Positions 9,277-18,756 of a DNA stretch of 64,000 nucleotides are shown one piece after another. The notes below the pieces were generated by a model. It had not been told where the DNA came from and searched no databases. It saw only the letters and a program-made list of their open reading frames with translations. Origin of the DNA: Streptomyces gelaticus (GTDB lineage Bacteria; Actinomycetota; Actinomycetes; Streptomycetales; Streptomycetaceae); NCBI RefSeq assembly GCF_014649535.1, contig NZ_BMTF01000016.1, forward strand, positions 62,001 to 126,000, written 5' to 3'. Both the position numbers and the translations under genes were made by a program. Each line of letters starts with the position of its first letter. Position 1 is the first letter of the stretch.

Positions 9277-9491
9277 GCCTCAGCCTCCAACAGAACGATC
9301 TCCGGAGCAAGATCGAGGATTCAGAGGACTCACGAGGGCTTCGGTCTTTCCGGCTGTGGCTTCGACAGCGGTGCCGAGCCATGTGCGGCCGGCGCCTCGC
9401 GGGGGCGCCTGCACAGGGATGCGGCGGTGGGACTCGGCGAGAGCCCGTGGGGCGGCGGGGGAGACAAGATCCGCTTGCCCGCAGCGCCGGG

Positions 9492-12443
9492 CTAGTAGAT
9501 GACGCACTCCTGCAGGGTGGCACCCGCGTAGGAGCTGCCGCCATCCTTCGCCTTCACGAGGACATAGCGGAGCTCGCCCTGCTCCAGCGCCTTCTCCAGG
9601 TCATGCGCCAGCTTGCCGTCCCGTGGGGACTTCGCCGCACGCTCCTTCATCGCCTCGATGATCGTCTCCACGTACTCCCTGGTTCCCTGCTGGACCATCT
9701 TGTTCTTCTGGCGGCCCTTCCCCTGACGCCAGCCGAGACCGCTTGATGGCGCCTTGGCCTCGACGATGAGCAGCTTGCCGTCCTTGAGCCGGTACAGCTG
9801 GTCGAACGCATCGGCACCATTGGGGGTTTTGGGCAGGGGGATCCACTGGGCTCCCCGGAACTTTTCCGGGACGACGTGGTAGCGGGCCGCGCTCTCGCCG
9901 AGCCGCTCGGATATGCGGCTGTTGTTGGGCGTGACGCCTAGTTCTTTCTGGTAGTGCTGCAGTGCCTTGTCGCGTGTCCGCCCATTGGCCGCGGTCCCGT
10001 TCTTCTTGAACTTCAGTTCCGCGTTGGTGAGATCCACGGACGTCTTGCGATGGTCAGCGATCTTGTTGAGCAGGCTGCTCCGTTTTCTGTCACCGACCGA
10101 GCCCGGGTCGACGGACGTCGCGGGGGACAGCTTCGCGCCGGGTGCCGAGGGCAGCTTGTTCTTGGAGATCCAGTGGTTCTCGTTGTCCTTGGCGAGTTTC
10201 GGCAGCGTGACGCCGTTCTCCGTGGTGGTCTCGCTCCGTCGGCGGCCGTCGATTTTGTAGTTGGCGGAGTACCAGACCGGGTCGTTGTTGGCCTTCCAGA
10301 CCATCTCGTCCTGGATGTACTTGCGGTGGTCGACGGCACTGCTCAGCAGTTCGTTGCAGGTGAACACGCTGTTCGTACGCTGCGGGGTGCCGTCGGAGCC
10401 GGGCGGATAGGTGGTGAACACGGCCGCGTCGAAGGCGGGCCCGCCCGCGCCGTTGCAGTACTTGTCGAGCTTGAGCTTCCTGAGCTCCTTCACCAGTGCC
10501 TGCCGGTCACTGCCGGCCAGGACGGTGGAGGCGTTCGGGTCGATGTCGATCCAGGCGACCTTGTCGAAGCCGGGCGGGACCACCCCGGTACCGGAGAGTT
10601 CGTTGATCGCCGCCGCGAAGTCGTTCACGACCGCGTCCGTGCCCCCGGACACGGCCTTGCGCTGGATGGTCTGTTTGCCGGTCAGGTTCTGGAGGTCGGC
10701 CTTGTACCCGTCCGTGGAACCCTCGGGTTTGTAGGTGCTGCCCCAGACGACCTTGCTCCCCGCGCGCGCCAGATCGCTCGCATACTGCAGCGTCCGCCGG
10801 TCGGAGACGGAGAGCCGGGCTGTCTTGGCTGCCAGTTCGGTAATGCCGCTCTCGCCGGCAACACTCAGGTTGTCGGTGTTCACGGCTAGGTCGTAGAACG
10901 GCTCGAACGCTCCCTGCTGCTTCAGATTGGCCACCGTCTTGCCGACATTGTTGAGCCGGCTCTCGCGGACCTCGGGGCTGGTACGCGGGCCGATGTCGGC
11001 CGTCATGGCGTCGAGGAGCTGCAGGACGGGCTTGCCCTTGCTGTCGTTGGCCCGCTGGTCGCCCAGTGGCTCATTGAGCTTGAAACCGCGGCCCATCAGC
11101 CGTTTGACGAGCGCCGGGTCGTCGCCCATGACGCTCGCTTCGTAGAAGACTGCGGACCAGTTCACCTGGATCGTCTGGCCGGGCGGTGCAGTATTCGTCG
11201 CCGTAGCCGTCAGCGTGCGGTTCCCGCCGGGAGGCACGGAAACAGGACTGTTCAGGGGCGTCTGTCCGGCTACGGTCACTATCACCGTGCCGCTGGCCGG
11301 AGCGGTCCCCTGGTTGGTCACGTTCACGGTGGCCGGGCAGCTCGGAGTGCTGCAGAACGATGTCGAGAGCTGTACGGCCACATCCGTCTGGGCCGCCACA
11401 CGTTGGCTCAGTGGTTCGGCCTGCTCGTGCGAGGTGTCGACCCGGCGTACGTTCTCCGTTGTGCTCTGCACCTGGGCCTTGTCGGGCTCGCTGACCGCAG
11501 ACGACAGGGCCGGGGCGGGCGCGGGCTCACCGGCCGCCGCCGTCACGTGACCTGCGGACTGCACCTGGCCCACGGACCGTGCGGCACCGTCCTGCGGGCC
11601 GGAGCGGAAGACGGCAGTGCGCGCATCCGAGGCGTCCGGCGCAGGTTCGGGTGTGGCGGCTCCTTGAGATCCAGCGGAACCCGGCAGGCCGACCGAGAGC
11701 GGCTGGTACGGAGGGGACGCGCTCACCACGATGCGCAGGGTGCCGTCGGTCAGTACCTTCGCCGGACGGCCGTTCACCGACGTGGCCACGGTCCGGCGCC
11801 ACGTGGACGGCCGCCCGGACGGACCGTCGGAGTCCTTGCCCGAGAGGGCGTCGGCGAGCGCCGTCGGAGTCATCCGGGACAGCTCGGCCAGGCCGATCAC
11901 CCCCTGCGGCGGGTCGGCCACCCAGGTGTTGGCCAGCGCTTCGGCGCTGCCCGGCTCGTGCTCCAACCACCACTGGCTGTTGCCGCGCAGAAGGGTTCGC
12001 TCGGGGCTCACAGCGAGCTCCGCGTATGCACCCGAGTCACGGCTCAGGGTTCCGTACGCAGTGCCGTCGCGGGTGACCGTCAGACGGAAGCTGATGATCG
12101 CGCCGTTGCCGTTCACCGTGGTACCCGCATAGGTGACCCCGCGCCAGGCACGCAGGCTCTCCGTGGCCGCCGAGGCCAGCTGCGTGGGCGTCTTCTCGCG
12201 TGGCCGGAGCACAAAGGTCATCAGACCGGCGACGAGCACCATGACCAGCGCCAGGACGCCCCAACGCCAGTACCAGCGACTGGACTTGATCAACCGGACA
12301 AGCGTTCCAGCCGCCCGGGACGCCCGACTGCCCGCTGGCGGTGGCGAGAGGTGCGGCGCTTGCGGGGGAAGTGGTGGGAACGAAGGGTAGGGGGGAAGCG
12401 GTGGTTGCTCGGACGGTACTGATGCGCTGTCCCATGCGTCCAC
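9492..12443 (-). CDS. membrane-anchored protein with C-terminal PD-(D/E)XK nuclease (toxin-like) domain
   Basis: A 983-residue protein. A Pro-rich cytoplasmic tail (1-45) is followed by one transmembrane segment at 61-79 (signal anchor) and a long exported part. A region around 370-440 resembles a CARDB/Ig-like adhesion domain (FCSTPSCPATVNVTNQG). The last 120 residues have the restriction-endonuclease fold: Asp881, then Glu895-x-Lys897 in LLIVEAKA, and the MVQQGTREY helix with Gln918/919. This arrangement is found in the REase-fold toxin domains at the C termini of polymorphic toxins. A TM-anchored N part with a variable C-terminal nuclease suggests a contact or surface toxin. No obvious immunity gene follows; the next gene is a hydrolase. 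Function is inferred, not shown. Confidence 0.78.
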   Translation of the reverse strand: MDAWDSASVPSEQPPLPPYPSFPPLPPQAPHLSPPPAGSRASRAAGTLVRLIKSSRWYWRWGVLALVMVLVAGLMTFVLRPREKTPTQLASAATESLRAWRGVTYAGTTVNGNGAIISFRLTVTRDGTAYGTLSRDSGAYAELAVSPERTLLRGNSQWWLEHEPGSAEALANTWVADPPQGVIGLAELSRMTPTALADALSGKDSDGPSGRPSTWRRTVATSVNGRPAKVLTDGTLRIVVSASPPYQPLSVGLPGSAGSQGAATPEPAPDASDARTAVFRSGPQDGAARSVGQVQSAGHVTAAAGEPAPAPALSSAVSEPDKAQVQSTTENVRRVDTSHEQAEPLSQRVAAQTDVAVQLSTSFCSTPSCPATVNVTNQGTAPASGTVIVTVAGQTPLNSPVSVPPGGNRTLTATATNTAPPGQTIQVNWSAVFYEASVMGDDPALVKRLMGRGFKLNEPLGDQRANDSKGKPVLQLLDAMTADIGPRTSPEVRESRLNNVGKTVANLKQQGAFEPFYDLAVNTDNLSVAGESGITELAAKTARLSVSDRRTLQYASDLARAGSKVVWGSTYKPEGSTDGYKADLQNLTGKQTIQRKAVSGGTDAVVNDFAAAINELSGTGVVPPGFDKVAWIDIDPNASTVLAGSDRQALVKELRKLKLDKYCNGAGGPAFDAAVFTTYPPGSDGTPQRTNSVFTCNELLSSAVDHRKYIQDEMVWKANNDPVWYSANYKIDGRRRSETTTENGVTLPKLAKDNENHWISKNKLPSAPGAKLSPATSVDPGSVGDRKRSSLLNKIADHRKTSVDLTNAELKFKKNGTAANGRTRDKALQHYQKELGVTPNNSRISERLGESAARYHVVPEKFRGAQWIPLPKTPNGADAFDQLYRLKDGKLLIVEAKAPSSGLGWRQGKGRQKNKMVQQGTREYVETIIEAMKERAAKSPRDGKLAHDLEKALEQGELRYVLVKAKDGGSSYAGATLQECVIY

Positions 12444-12922
12444 GTCTGCCCCCAGTCCTGGGGACCGGCGACCCTACCGGGTCTTGGCGTGACGGCACCG
12501 ATTCCCTATTCCCTGATTCCCATCCCAATTCCCCGTTCAATCAAGCTTGTTCGCGCCACATTGGCAGGTTCCCGCCGCTCCCTGACTCCTACTGTCACTG
12601 ATCACCTCACGCTCCGGGCCGGAGATCGGCCCGAGGAGCGCCGACCCGGGCTGTATTGACCGGGTGTCCGGAACCCGCGTGCACTTCTCGTCAAACGGCA
12701 TCAGCTGACGTTCTTCTTGATCGAGTCGTTCCGTGATCCGCTGTGCGACATCGGTCGGTGTGTGTGCGCGAACCATGGGATCGCGGCCGTCCTCAGCCTC
12801 ATCGAGCACCCCACTCGACGCTGACCAGGTGGAACGACCGTAAACAGCGGGGTGCGGCGATGGGTCGGTCAGACCGGGACTGGCTCGCCTTCAGCGAGAC
12901 ACGTCAGCTCAGGCGCACGGGG
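12444..12922. other. intergenic region left of the transposon; possible small ORFs only
   Basis: About 480 bp between the start of the toxin-like gene and the transposon left end. A minus-strand frame at 12537-12774 could encode about 78 residues starting MVRAHTPTDVAQRI. Its codons are less G/C-ending than those of its neighbours, so it may be a gene remnant; I do not recognise it. A plus-strand ATG at 12860 starts MGRSDRDWLAF and runs straight into the transposon end. The A/T-richer stretch near 12500-12550, with repeated GGGAAT on the minus strand, probably contains the promoter of the toxin-like gene. Confidence 0.35.
12918..12922 (+). repeat. left copy of the 5-bp target-site duplication (CGGGG)
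   Basis: CGGGG immediately before the TGTGAC left end matches CGGGG immediately after the right end. Five-base duplications are the rule for Tn7-like transposases. The copies are perfect, suggesting insertion without later rearrangement of the ends. Confidence 0.9.
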
Positions 12923-13055
12923 TGTGACTTCCAGCGTTAGTTGTCACCAGCGATGACCTCTGACCTGGGATGCTCTCGCGGGATTCCAGCTCTTTCTGTC
13001 ACCAGAATCACGCGGTAGTTGTCACTTCCGGGCGTTTCCAGGTCGAGTTGTCACC
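12923..13055. repeat. transposon left end with four putative TnsB-binding repeats
   Basis: Four 20-bp boxes in the same orientation at 12929-12948, 12984-13003, 13007-13026 and 13036-13055 fit the pattern TTCCAGCGNTNNNTGTCACC. The third is the most diverged (about 15 of 20 matches to the first). In Tn7-like elements such repeats bind TnsB and are spaced apart on the left end, as here. All four lie before the tnsA start. Binding is inferred from the pattern. Confidence 0.85.
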
Positions 13056-13106
13056 AGGTTCGGAGACTGGTCCGCTTGCCGCCCTCGACCATGGTCGTCT
13101 GCTGGT

Positions 13107-13964
13107 GTGGACGGAGCACATTCCCCTGTACAGCCACCGTCCCCTGCCGCGGCTTGGGGCGGGGGCCTGTGGTCGCACAGCTGCGGGTGGGAGGACCTGC
13201 TCGTTCCGGTGTCCGTGGCACCGGGCAGGGACGGTCTTGATCTCGGGGCGGAGTGGACCCGCCGCTGGACGGCGACCTGGCGGACAGCGGGCGGCGAGGT
13301 GTCGTGCACCGTGCGGGACCTGGCTCTCACGCGTATCGCGGACGGTACGCCGATGCGTCGGTTTTCCTGGCGCAGGGCCCAGCGGCATCGCCCCAACTTG
13401 CAATTCCTCGTCAGCACCGGCCGTCATCACGGGGCCGAAAGTCTGGAGGAGGCACGCCTGCTCCTGGTCCTCGACTTCGCGGCCGGCCTTGTCGACGTGC
13501 TGTCGCAGCCCATGCGGCTGCGGTTCGATACCGCGACCGGACGCAGGGGACACATCCCGGACTTCCTGGCGGTGACACGGACTGGTATCTGGCTGATCGA
13601 CGTACGGCCATACACGCTCATCGCTCCGGAGGACCTGGAGGCATTCGCCGCGTCCGCCGAGATCGCGATGGCCTGCGGCTGGCATTACACCGTCGCCGCG
13701 GGCTGGAAAGAGCACGTCACCGCTGCGGTCGACGCCTTCTCCTCCCAGCGTCGACCCCTGTCCGACCCGCTGGGGCTGCGGCCGACGCTTGTGGCTGCGG
13801 CCCGCGACGGCGGAACATTCGGCGAGGTCGTGGACACCGCGCCGTTTCCGCCGCTGGCCCGCGCTCAGCTCCTGCATCTGCTCTGGCACCGGCGCCTCGG
13901 CTGCGACCTGAGTAGGCGGTTCGGCGACCGATCCGTGGTGACCGACCCAGCTGAGGAGGCGTGA
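13107..13964 (+). CDS. tnsA: TnsA-like heteromeric transposase endonuclease subunit
   Basis: Up to 285 residues; conserved sequence begins at about residue 47, so the true start may be the in-frame GTG at 13209. TnsA is a restriction-endonuclease-fold nuclease that cuts the 5' ends of the element, allowing cut-and-paste excision with TnsB. The fold is visible as an acidic helix with Glu111/114/115 (ESLEEARLLLVLDF), Asp152 in GHIPDFLA, and the strand WLIDVRP at 162-168. The usual catalytic Lys of the third motif is Arg167 here. This variation also occurs in other actinobacterial TnsA-like proteins as I recall them, so the protein may still be active. Its stop overlaps the start of tnsB. Confidence 0.85.
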   Translation: MDGAHSPVQPPSPAAAWGGGLWSHSCGWEDLLVPVSVAPGRDGLDLGAEWTRRWTATWRTAGGEVSCTVRDLALTRIADGTPMRRFSWRRAQRHRPNLQFLVSTGRHHGAESLEEARLLLVLDFAAGLVDVLSQPMRLRFDTATGRRGHIPDFLAVTRTGIWLIDVRPYTLIAPEDLEAFAASAEIAMACGWHYTVAAGWKEHVTAAVDAFSSQRRPLSDPLGLRPTLVAAARDGGTFGEVVDTAPFPPLARAQLLHLLWHRRLGCDLSRRFGDRSVVTDPAEEA

Positions 13965-16231
13965 TGAGAGCGGCCCGTGTCCTGGACCTGTCTCCCGGTG
14001 CTGCTCTGGTACTGGACGGCACGCAATGGACGGTCGAACGCCGGGAGCCGGAACTGGGCCGGGTCCACCTGGTCCGCGACGACGGCACCCGGCAGCCGAT
14101 GAGCTTCCGCTTCCTTGTCAATCACCCCAACTGCCGTCCCTCCTCCACGACTGCGGCTCGTGGCGCCGACCGGGGCCGTCAGCCCAAGACGCAGGCGGAC
14201 CTGGAACCGGGACGGCGGGAGATCGCCGCATGCCGGCTGGCTCATCTGCTGGAGGTGGAGACCGGTTTCCGTAGCGGCGACCCGCTGCGGCCGGGGCCGG
14301 GGGAGCCGAAACCGGAGTACGACCCGGCCACCACGACGCTGACCGCCCGCCGCCTCGCGAAGGTCGCCGAACTCGCCGCCATGGACCGGCAGCAGGCCAA
14401 AATCCTGGGCCTGGACCGGGTCGGCTACCGAACCCTGATCCGCTGGGACCACCGACGCCGCGAGGCCGGGCTAATCGGCTGCGCAGACGAGCGCTGGCTG
14501 CGTGAGAGCGGAGGCCACCCCAGCATCACCGAGGAGATCCGCGAGGCGATCTTCGCGGTCCGCGCGGAGACCTTGCACCGCTCGAAGGTGACCATGCGGA
14601 CCCGGACACGCATGATCCACCAGTACGTACGCGAGACCTTCCCCGACCGGGATGTCACCGTCCCCAGCTATCAGACTCTGTGGGGCGTCTGGCGCGAGTG
14701 GTTCGGACCGGGAGGGGCCCGCCAGCGCTATGCGCGCTCGGCCGAACTGCCCGCGAAGAACGGGCACGTGCTCGTCCACCGACCCGGCCAGGTGATCGCC
14801 CTGGACACAACGGTGCTGCCCGTGATGGTCCGCGAGGGTGTGTTCGGCGACCCGGTGAAGTGCCACCTCACCCTCGCCATGGATGTGCACACGCATTCCC
14901 TTTGCGCCTTCCGGCTCACCCTGGTCTCTGACCAGTCGGTGGACGTCGCGATGCTGCTGCGGGACGTCATGCTGCCGCTGCCCATGCGATCCGACTGGGG
15001 CGAGGAACTTGAGTGGCCCTACCCGGGCCTGCCCGCCGCGGTGGTCGCAGAGTTCGCCGGGCACAAGGTCGCCGGTCTGCCGTTCTTCGCTCCGGAGACC
15101 GTGACCACCGACCACGGGTCTGTTTACCGAAACCACCACCTGGTCGATGTCCAGCGGGTGCTCGGCTGCAACATCCTTCCCAGCCGTGTCTTGCGTCCCA
15201 CGGACAAGTCCGCCTGCGAGCGGGCGTTCGGCGCGGTCAGGTCGCTGCTGTTCGAGCAGTTGCCCGGCTACACCGGCATCGACCCCGCTGATCGCGGCGC
15301 CGACCCTGAAGGCGATGCGGTGCTGACTGTCGACGAGATGGAGCACGTGATCGCCACATGGATCGTTGCCGTCTGGCAACGGCGCCGGCTGGGCGAGTAC
15401 GCGCCCAGTTGGGACCCCGGAGGCGGTCACAGCCCCAACTCGCTGTTCGCCGCCTCGTTCGCACAGGCCGGCTTCGCGATGGAGGTTCCTTCTCCGGAGC
15501 TGTTCTACGAACTGCTGCCTGTTCACTATGTCCAGAAGATCGACGCCCGGCGCGGGGTGAAGATCCGCGGGCTTTGGTATGACAGCCCTGCTCTGGCTTC
15601 CTACCGGGGCCAGCGCTCGACCCGTGGCGGCCGGCACAAGGGCCAGTGGGTCATCCGCCGGGACCCCAGAGACCGCCGCAGCGTGTTCTTCCAGGACCCG
15701 CTCACCCACGAGTGGCACGCCCTGGCCTGGACCGGCCTGCCGCCCGACGGCCAAGCCCCCGCCTTCGGTGACGCACGCGTACGTGAACTGCTCAAGAAGG
15801 CAGAAGCCTGCGGCCTGCGACCCCGTACGGACGATGAACTGCTGCCGGTCCTTGTGGAGTTGCTAGGCTCTCGCGTCCCGGTGAGACAGTGGAAGACCCG
15901 GATGCCGAAGGCCGCGCGGATCGAGCACGCCCGCGAAGTCGGCCAGGCACACGCCGCCCAGAGCGACCGCCCGGTGAGCACGACACCGGAAACCCCGGTC
16001 CGCCACCAGGCGGTGGCCGGGGCGGTAGTGACCCCACTGCACTGGCCGGAGAGGGCCCGACAGGCCGACGCCAGCATCGACAGCGCACGACGTCACCGCC
16101 GCGAACGGGCCGTCCCGACCCGGCCCAAGCCGCCGCCTCCGCTCGGTGCGTCCTCGCGCGCACATGATCTGTTCCTGCTGCCCGAGGACGATGAGGAGGG
16201 CCTGCCCGATGGCGGACCGAGCACCAGATGA
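13961..16231 (+). CDS. tnsB: TnsB-like DDE transposase
   Basis: A 756-residue transposase of the Tn7 TnsB/Mu type, which binds the end repeats, cleaves the 3' ends and joins them to target DNA. N-terminal helix-turn-helix regions (about 130-240) precede an RNase-H-like core with Asp282 (VIALDTT), Asp384 (TTDHGSV) and Glu420 (KSACERAFG), giving 35 residues between the second Asp and the Glu. A beta-barrel (Mu-transposase C) region follows at about 540-620, and a basic tail (RRHRRERA) may contact TnsC. GTG 13961 and ATG 13964 are both possible starts, each overlapping the tnsA stop behind GAGGAG. No frameshift is seen. Confidence 0.92.
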   Translation: MMRAARVLDLSPGAALVLDGTQWTVERREPELGRVHLVRDDGTRQPMSFRFLVNHPNCRPSSTTAARGADRGRQPKTQADLEPGRREIAACRLAHLLEVETGFRSGDPLRPGPGEPKPEYDPATTTLTARRLAKVAELAAMDRQQAKILGLDRVGYRTLIRWDHRRREAGLIGCADERWLRESGGHPSITEEIREAIFAVRAETLHRSKVTMRTRTRMIHQYVRETFPDRDVTVPSYQTLWGVWREWFGPGGARQRYARSAELPAKNGHVLVHRPGQVIALDTTVLPVMVREGVFGDPVKCHLTLAMDVHTHSLCAFRLTLVSDQSVDVAMLLRDVMLPLPMRSDWGEELEWPYPGLPAAVVAEFAGHKVAGLPFFAPETVTTDHGSVYRNHHLVDVQRVLGCNILPSRVLRPTDKSACERAFGAVRSLLFEQLPGYTGIDPADRGADPEGDAVLTVDEMEHVIATWIVAVWQRRRLGEYAPSWDPGGGHSPNSLFAASFAQAGFAMEVPSPELFYELLPVHYVQKIDARRGVKIRGLWYDSPALASYRGQRSTRGGRHKGQWVIRRDPRDRRSVFFQDPLTHEWHALAWTGLPPDGQAPAFGDARVRELLKKAEACGLRPRTDDELLPVLVELLGSRVPVRQWKTRMPKAARIEHAREVGQAHAAQSDRPVSTTPETPVRHQAVAGAVVTPLHWPERARQADASIDSARRHRRERAVPTRPKPPPPLGASSRAHDLFLLPEDDEEGLPDGGPSTR

Positions 16232-17462
16232 CAGCGGAATCGTCCCGTTTCTGCGGGCCGGACCGCCGCCGGACCGCACCCGTCGCGAAGGCTGGCGCCA
16301 GTGGCGCGAGCAACGCGACCTATTCACTCCCGCCCCGAAGCTCTCGCTGGAGCAGTACACGGCCATGAGCCCGCGGCGCCGAGCTCTGCACGACCTGCAC
16401 CGCACCGCCACCCATATGAACATCGGGCTGCTGGAGACCCCGATGAGCGCGAGGATCACCAAACTCATGCGTGGCCGGCTGCGGAACAACGCGTTGAACT
16501 TCGAACCGGGCACCCGCGACGGCCTGATGATCAGCGGCGGCGGCTACCTCGGCAAGACCGAGACGGCCTGCGCCGCCGCGGCCGCCTTCGAGGACGTCTG
16601 GCGCGATCTGCACCGCCAGCTCCTGCCCCCACCGACCGAAGGAACCCGGGACCTCTTCGTTCCCGTCGCCTACTGCCGCACCCCGGTGCGTGCCACACCG
16701 AAGGGGCTTTGCGCTGTCATCCTCGACTTCTTCGGCGCCCCGCTCCCCAAGACGCTCAACAGCATGATCCGTGCCGTCAGGGACTCCCTGCGCGACCATC
16801 GCACCACCACCTTGCTGCTGGACGACATCACCAGGCTCCGCCTCCACCGTGAAGACGACCAGGACACCCTCGACCTCATCCGCGAGCTGATGGACCTGAA
16901 CGTCACCCTCGTCCTCATCGGCGTTGACATTCCCAACTCTGGCCTGGTCAGGGGTGGTTATCCCGACCCCCGCACGGGTCAGTGGATCGTCCCGCCCGTC
17001 AGCACCGGCAAGAGCTTCAACCCGGCCGCCGCCACGCAGACTGAACGCCGCTTCGATCTGGTCGACCTCGACCCCTTCGACTACGACACCACCGACGGCA
17101 TCGCTGCCTTCCTTGACCACCTCGCCGGGATCGAGGATCGCCTCCGCCTCTTCCATACCTGGCCAGGCATGCTCACCGAGGGCGAGATGCCCGAGTACCT
17201 CTACCGCCGCACCCACGGCATCGTCGGCCTGCTCAAAAGGCTCATCGAGGACGGCAGCACGGACGCGATCGAGTCCGGCACCGAGAAAATCACCCCCGAA
17301 CAACTGGCCGCCATCCCCATCCGGCTGGGCAATATCACCGACCGGGACCCATCCGAGATCCCACCGATCCCTGAGACCACCGAACCAGGCCCCCGCACTC
17401 CCCGCCGCCGGGGCCGCAACACCGTCTTCGACGACACCGGCCGAGCCGCGGAAGCAACGTGA
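16209..17462 (+). CDS. tnsC: TnsC-like AAA+ ATPase
   Basis: A 417-residue AAA+ regulator. Walker A is GGGYLGKT at 110-117 and Walker B is TLLLDDIT at 201-208 with Asp205/206. In Tn7-like systems TnsC forms ATP-dependent filaments on target DNA, links the target selector (TniQ/TnsD) to TnsA/TnsB and prevents repeated insertion. ATG 16209 overlaps the last 23 bases of tnsB, and the stop overlaps the GTG of tniQ, so the subunits are translationally coupled. The frame is open further upstream but only as antisense to tnsB-type composition. Confidence 0.9.
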   Translation: MADRAPDDSGIVPFLRAGPPPDRTRREGWRQWREQRDLFTPAPKLSLEQYTAMSPRRRALHDLHRTATHMNIGLLETPMSARITKLMRGRLRNNALNFEPGTRDGLMISGGGYLGKTETACAAAAAFEDVWRDLHRQLLPPPTEGTRDLFVPVAYCRTPVRATPKGLCAVILDFFGAPLPKTLNSMIRAVRDSLRDHRTTTLLLDDITRLRLHREDDQDTLDLIRELMDLNVTLVLIGVDIPNSGLVRGGYPDPRTGQWIVPPVSTGKSFNPAAATQTERRFDLVDLDPFDYDTTDGIAAFLDHLAGIEDRLRLFHTWPGMLTEGEMPEYLYRRTHGIVGLLKRLIEDGSTDAIESGTEKITPEQLAAIPIRLGNITDRDPSEIPPIPETTEPGPRTPRRRGRNTVFDDTGRAAEAT

Positions 17463-18694
17463 CCAAGTCCGACCTGCGTGAACTGCCCCGCAGCCTGGCC
17501 CCGCTCAGCGACGAAAGCCTGCCCGGCTACCTACTGAGGCTCTCCTGCCGACTCCACGTCCCCGTCGCCCACACAGCGGCCCGCACCGGCCTTGCCCGGC
17601 GATCCGGCACCAACTCGAACGTCTTTCTGCCCGTCCGCCTCCTGCACCGGGCCGACGACAGCCCCCTCGCGAACTTCATCCGCACCACTCGCCTCAGCGC
17701 TGTCGAGGCCACCAACCTGTTCACGTTCCCGCTCGGAGACCGCTACGGCCCCCTCAACCCCGAACTCATGTCCCACTCCAACTCCAGGCCCCTCGTCCGC
17801 AACGCTCGGTGGTTCTTCGGACGATGGACCCGATACTGCCCCGACTGCCTCACCGGCGACGGCAGCCCGATCCAGAACCAACTCGGCGGACCCTGGAAAC
17901 GGCACTGGCGCCTCCCCACCGTCTTCGCCTGCCCCCACCATCGAGCCCTGCTGCACAACGCATGTCCTCAGTGCGGGAATGCGGCACTCACGGACGCCAC
18001 GAACTTCCTGCCCCGGGCAGCGGCAGAGCCCCTTCACCCCACCCTTTGCCGCGCTCCGACGCACAACCGCTACCTTCGGGCCCCACAGCCCCCGACCTGC
18101 AAAAATGACCTCACAACGACTGCCGGCAGGCCAGTCGACGACGCCACCATGAGCGTCGTGCTCGCGTTGCAGAATCGGCTCCTGGACCTGCACAATCCTC
18201 ACGGTCCGGCCGTCATCGGCAGTGTCGGCTGGCAGCAGAGCGCCGCCCAGTACTTCCTGGACCTCCGAGCGGTGACCTGGCTGATCCTCCTGTCCTGGCC
18301 CGATACCCAGGGCTACGCGCACACCCCGACCCTGGCTGACGCAGTCGCCCGCACCGCGGAGAACGCTCGCATCGCCGCACAGGGGCAAAGGGACAGACCG
18401 GGCAAGCGGCACCCTTCCACCGCCTACACCGATCCACCCATCGACCCCTTGGCCGCCGCAGCCGTCTTCGGGATCGCCGAACAACTCCTCGCCACCGACT
18501 ACGACGCCACGTTCGCCATCTTCAGCCCGCTCATCAGCCGAGCTCGAAGCATCGAACCCACCATGGCCCACCTGCAACGAGCACTCCACGCATCACAGCC
18601 GCTGCGGGTCACGCTCAGCCACCACAAACACGACGTCTGGAAGAGGGGCAGAGAACGTCTCGTTCGCGAGCACCCCGAACTCACTCCCATGTGA
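17459..18694 (+). CDS. tniQ: TniQ family target-selection protein
   Basis: A 411-residue TniQ/TnsD-type protein. The N-terminal block LPRSLAPLSDESLPGYLLRLS is the family signature. A zinc ribbon is formed by Cys127/Cys130 (YCPDC), Cys158/His161 (FACPHH) and Cys169/Cys172 (ACPQCG). TniQ proteins recognise target DNA or bridge a recogniser to TnsC. The protein is of intermediate length, between short CAST-type TniQ and full TnsD, so it may read DNA itself. It starts at GTG overlapping the tnsC stop. It is the last intact gene of the transposition operon. Confidence 0.9.
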   Translation: MTKSDLRELPRSLAPLSDESLPGYLLRLSCRLHVPVAHTAARTGLARRSGTNSNVFLPVRLLHRADDSPLANFIRTTRLSAVEATNLFTFPLGDRYGPLNPELMSHSNSRPLVRNARWFFGRWTRYCPDCLTGDGSPIQNQLGGPWKRHWRLPTVFACPHHRALLHNACPQCGNAALTDATNFLPRAAAEPLHPTLCRAPTHNRYLRAPQPPTCKNDLTTTAGRPVDDATMSVVLALQNRLLDLHNPHGPAVIGSVGWQQSAAQYFLDLRAVTWLILLSWPDTQGYAHTPTLADAVARTAENARIAAQGQRDRPGKRHPSTAYTDPPIDPLAAAAVFGIAEQLLATDYDATFAIFSPLISRARSIEPTMAHLQRALHASQPLRVTLSHHKHDVWKRGRERLVREHPELTPM

Positions 18695-18756
18695 CTGAGC
18701 CGCTCCATCTGGCGGGACTCGTTAACTGAAGCGCTGAGCGTGGGAATGTTGCGCCC

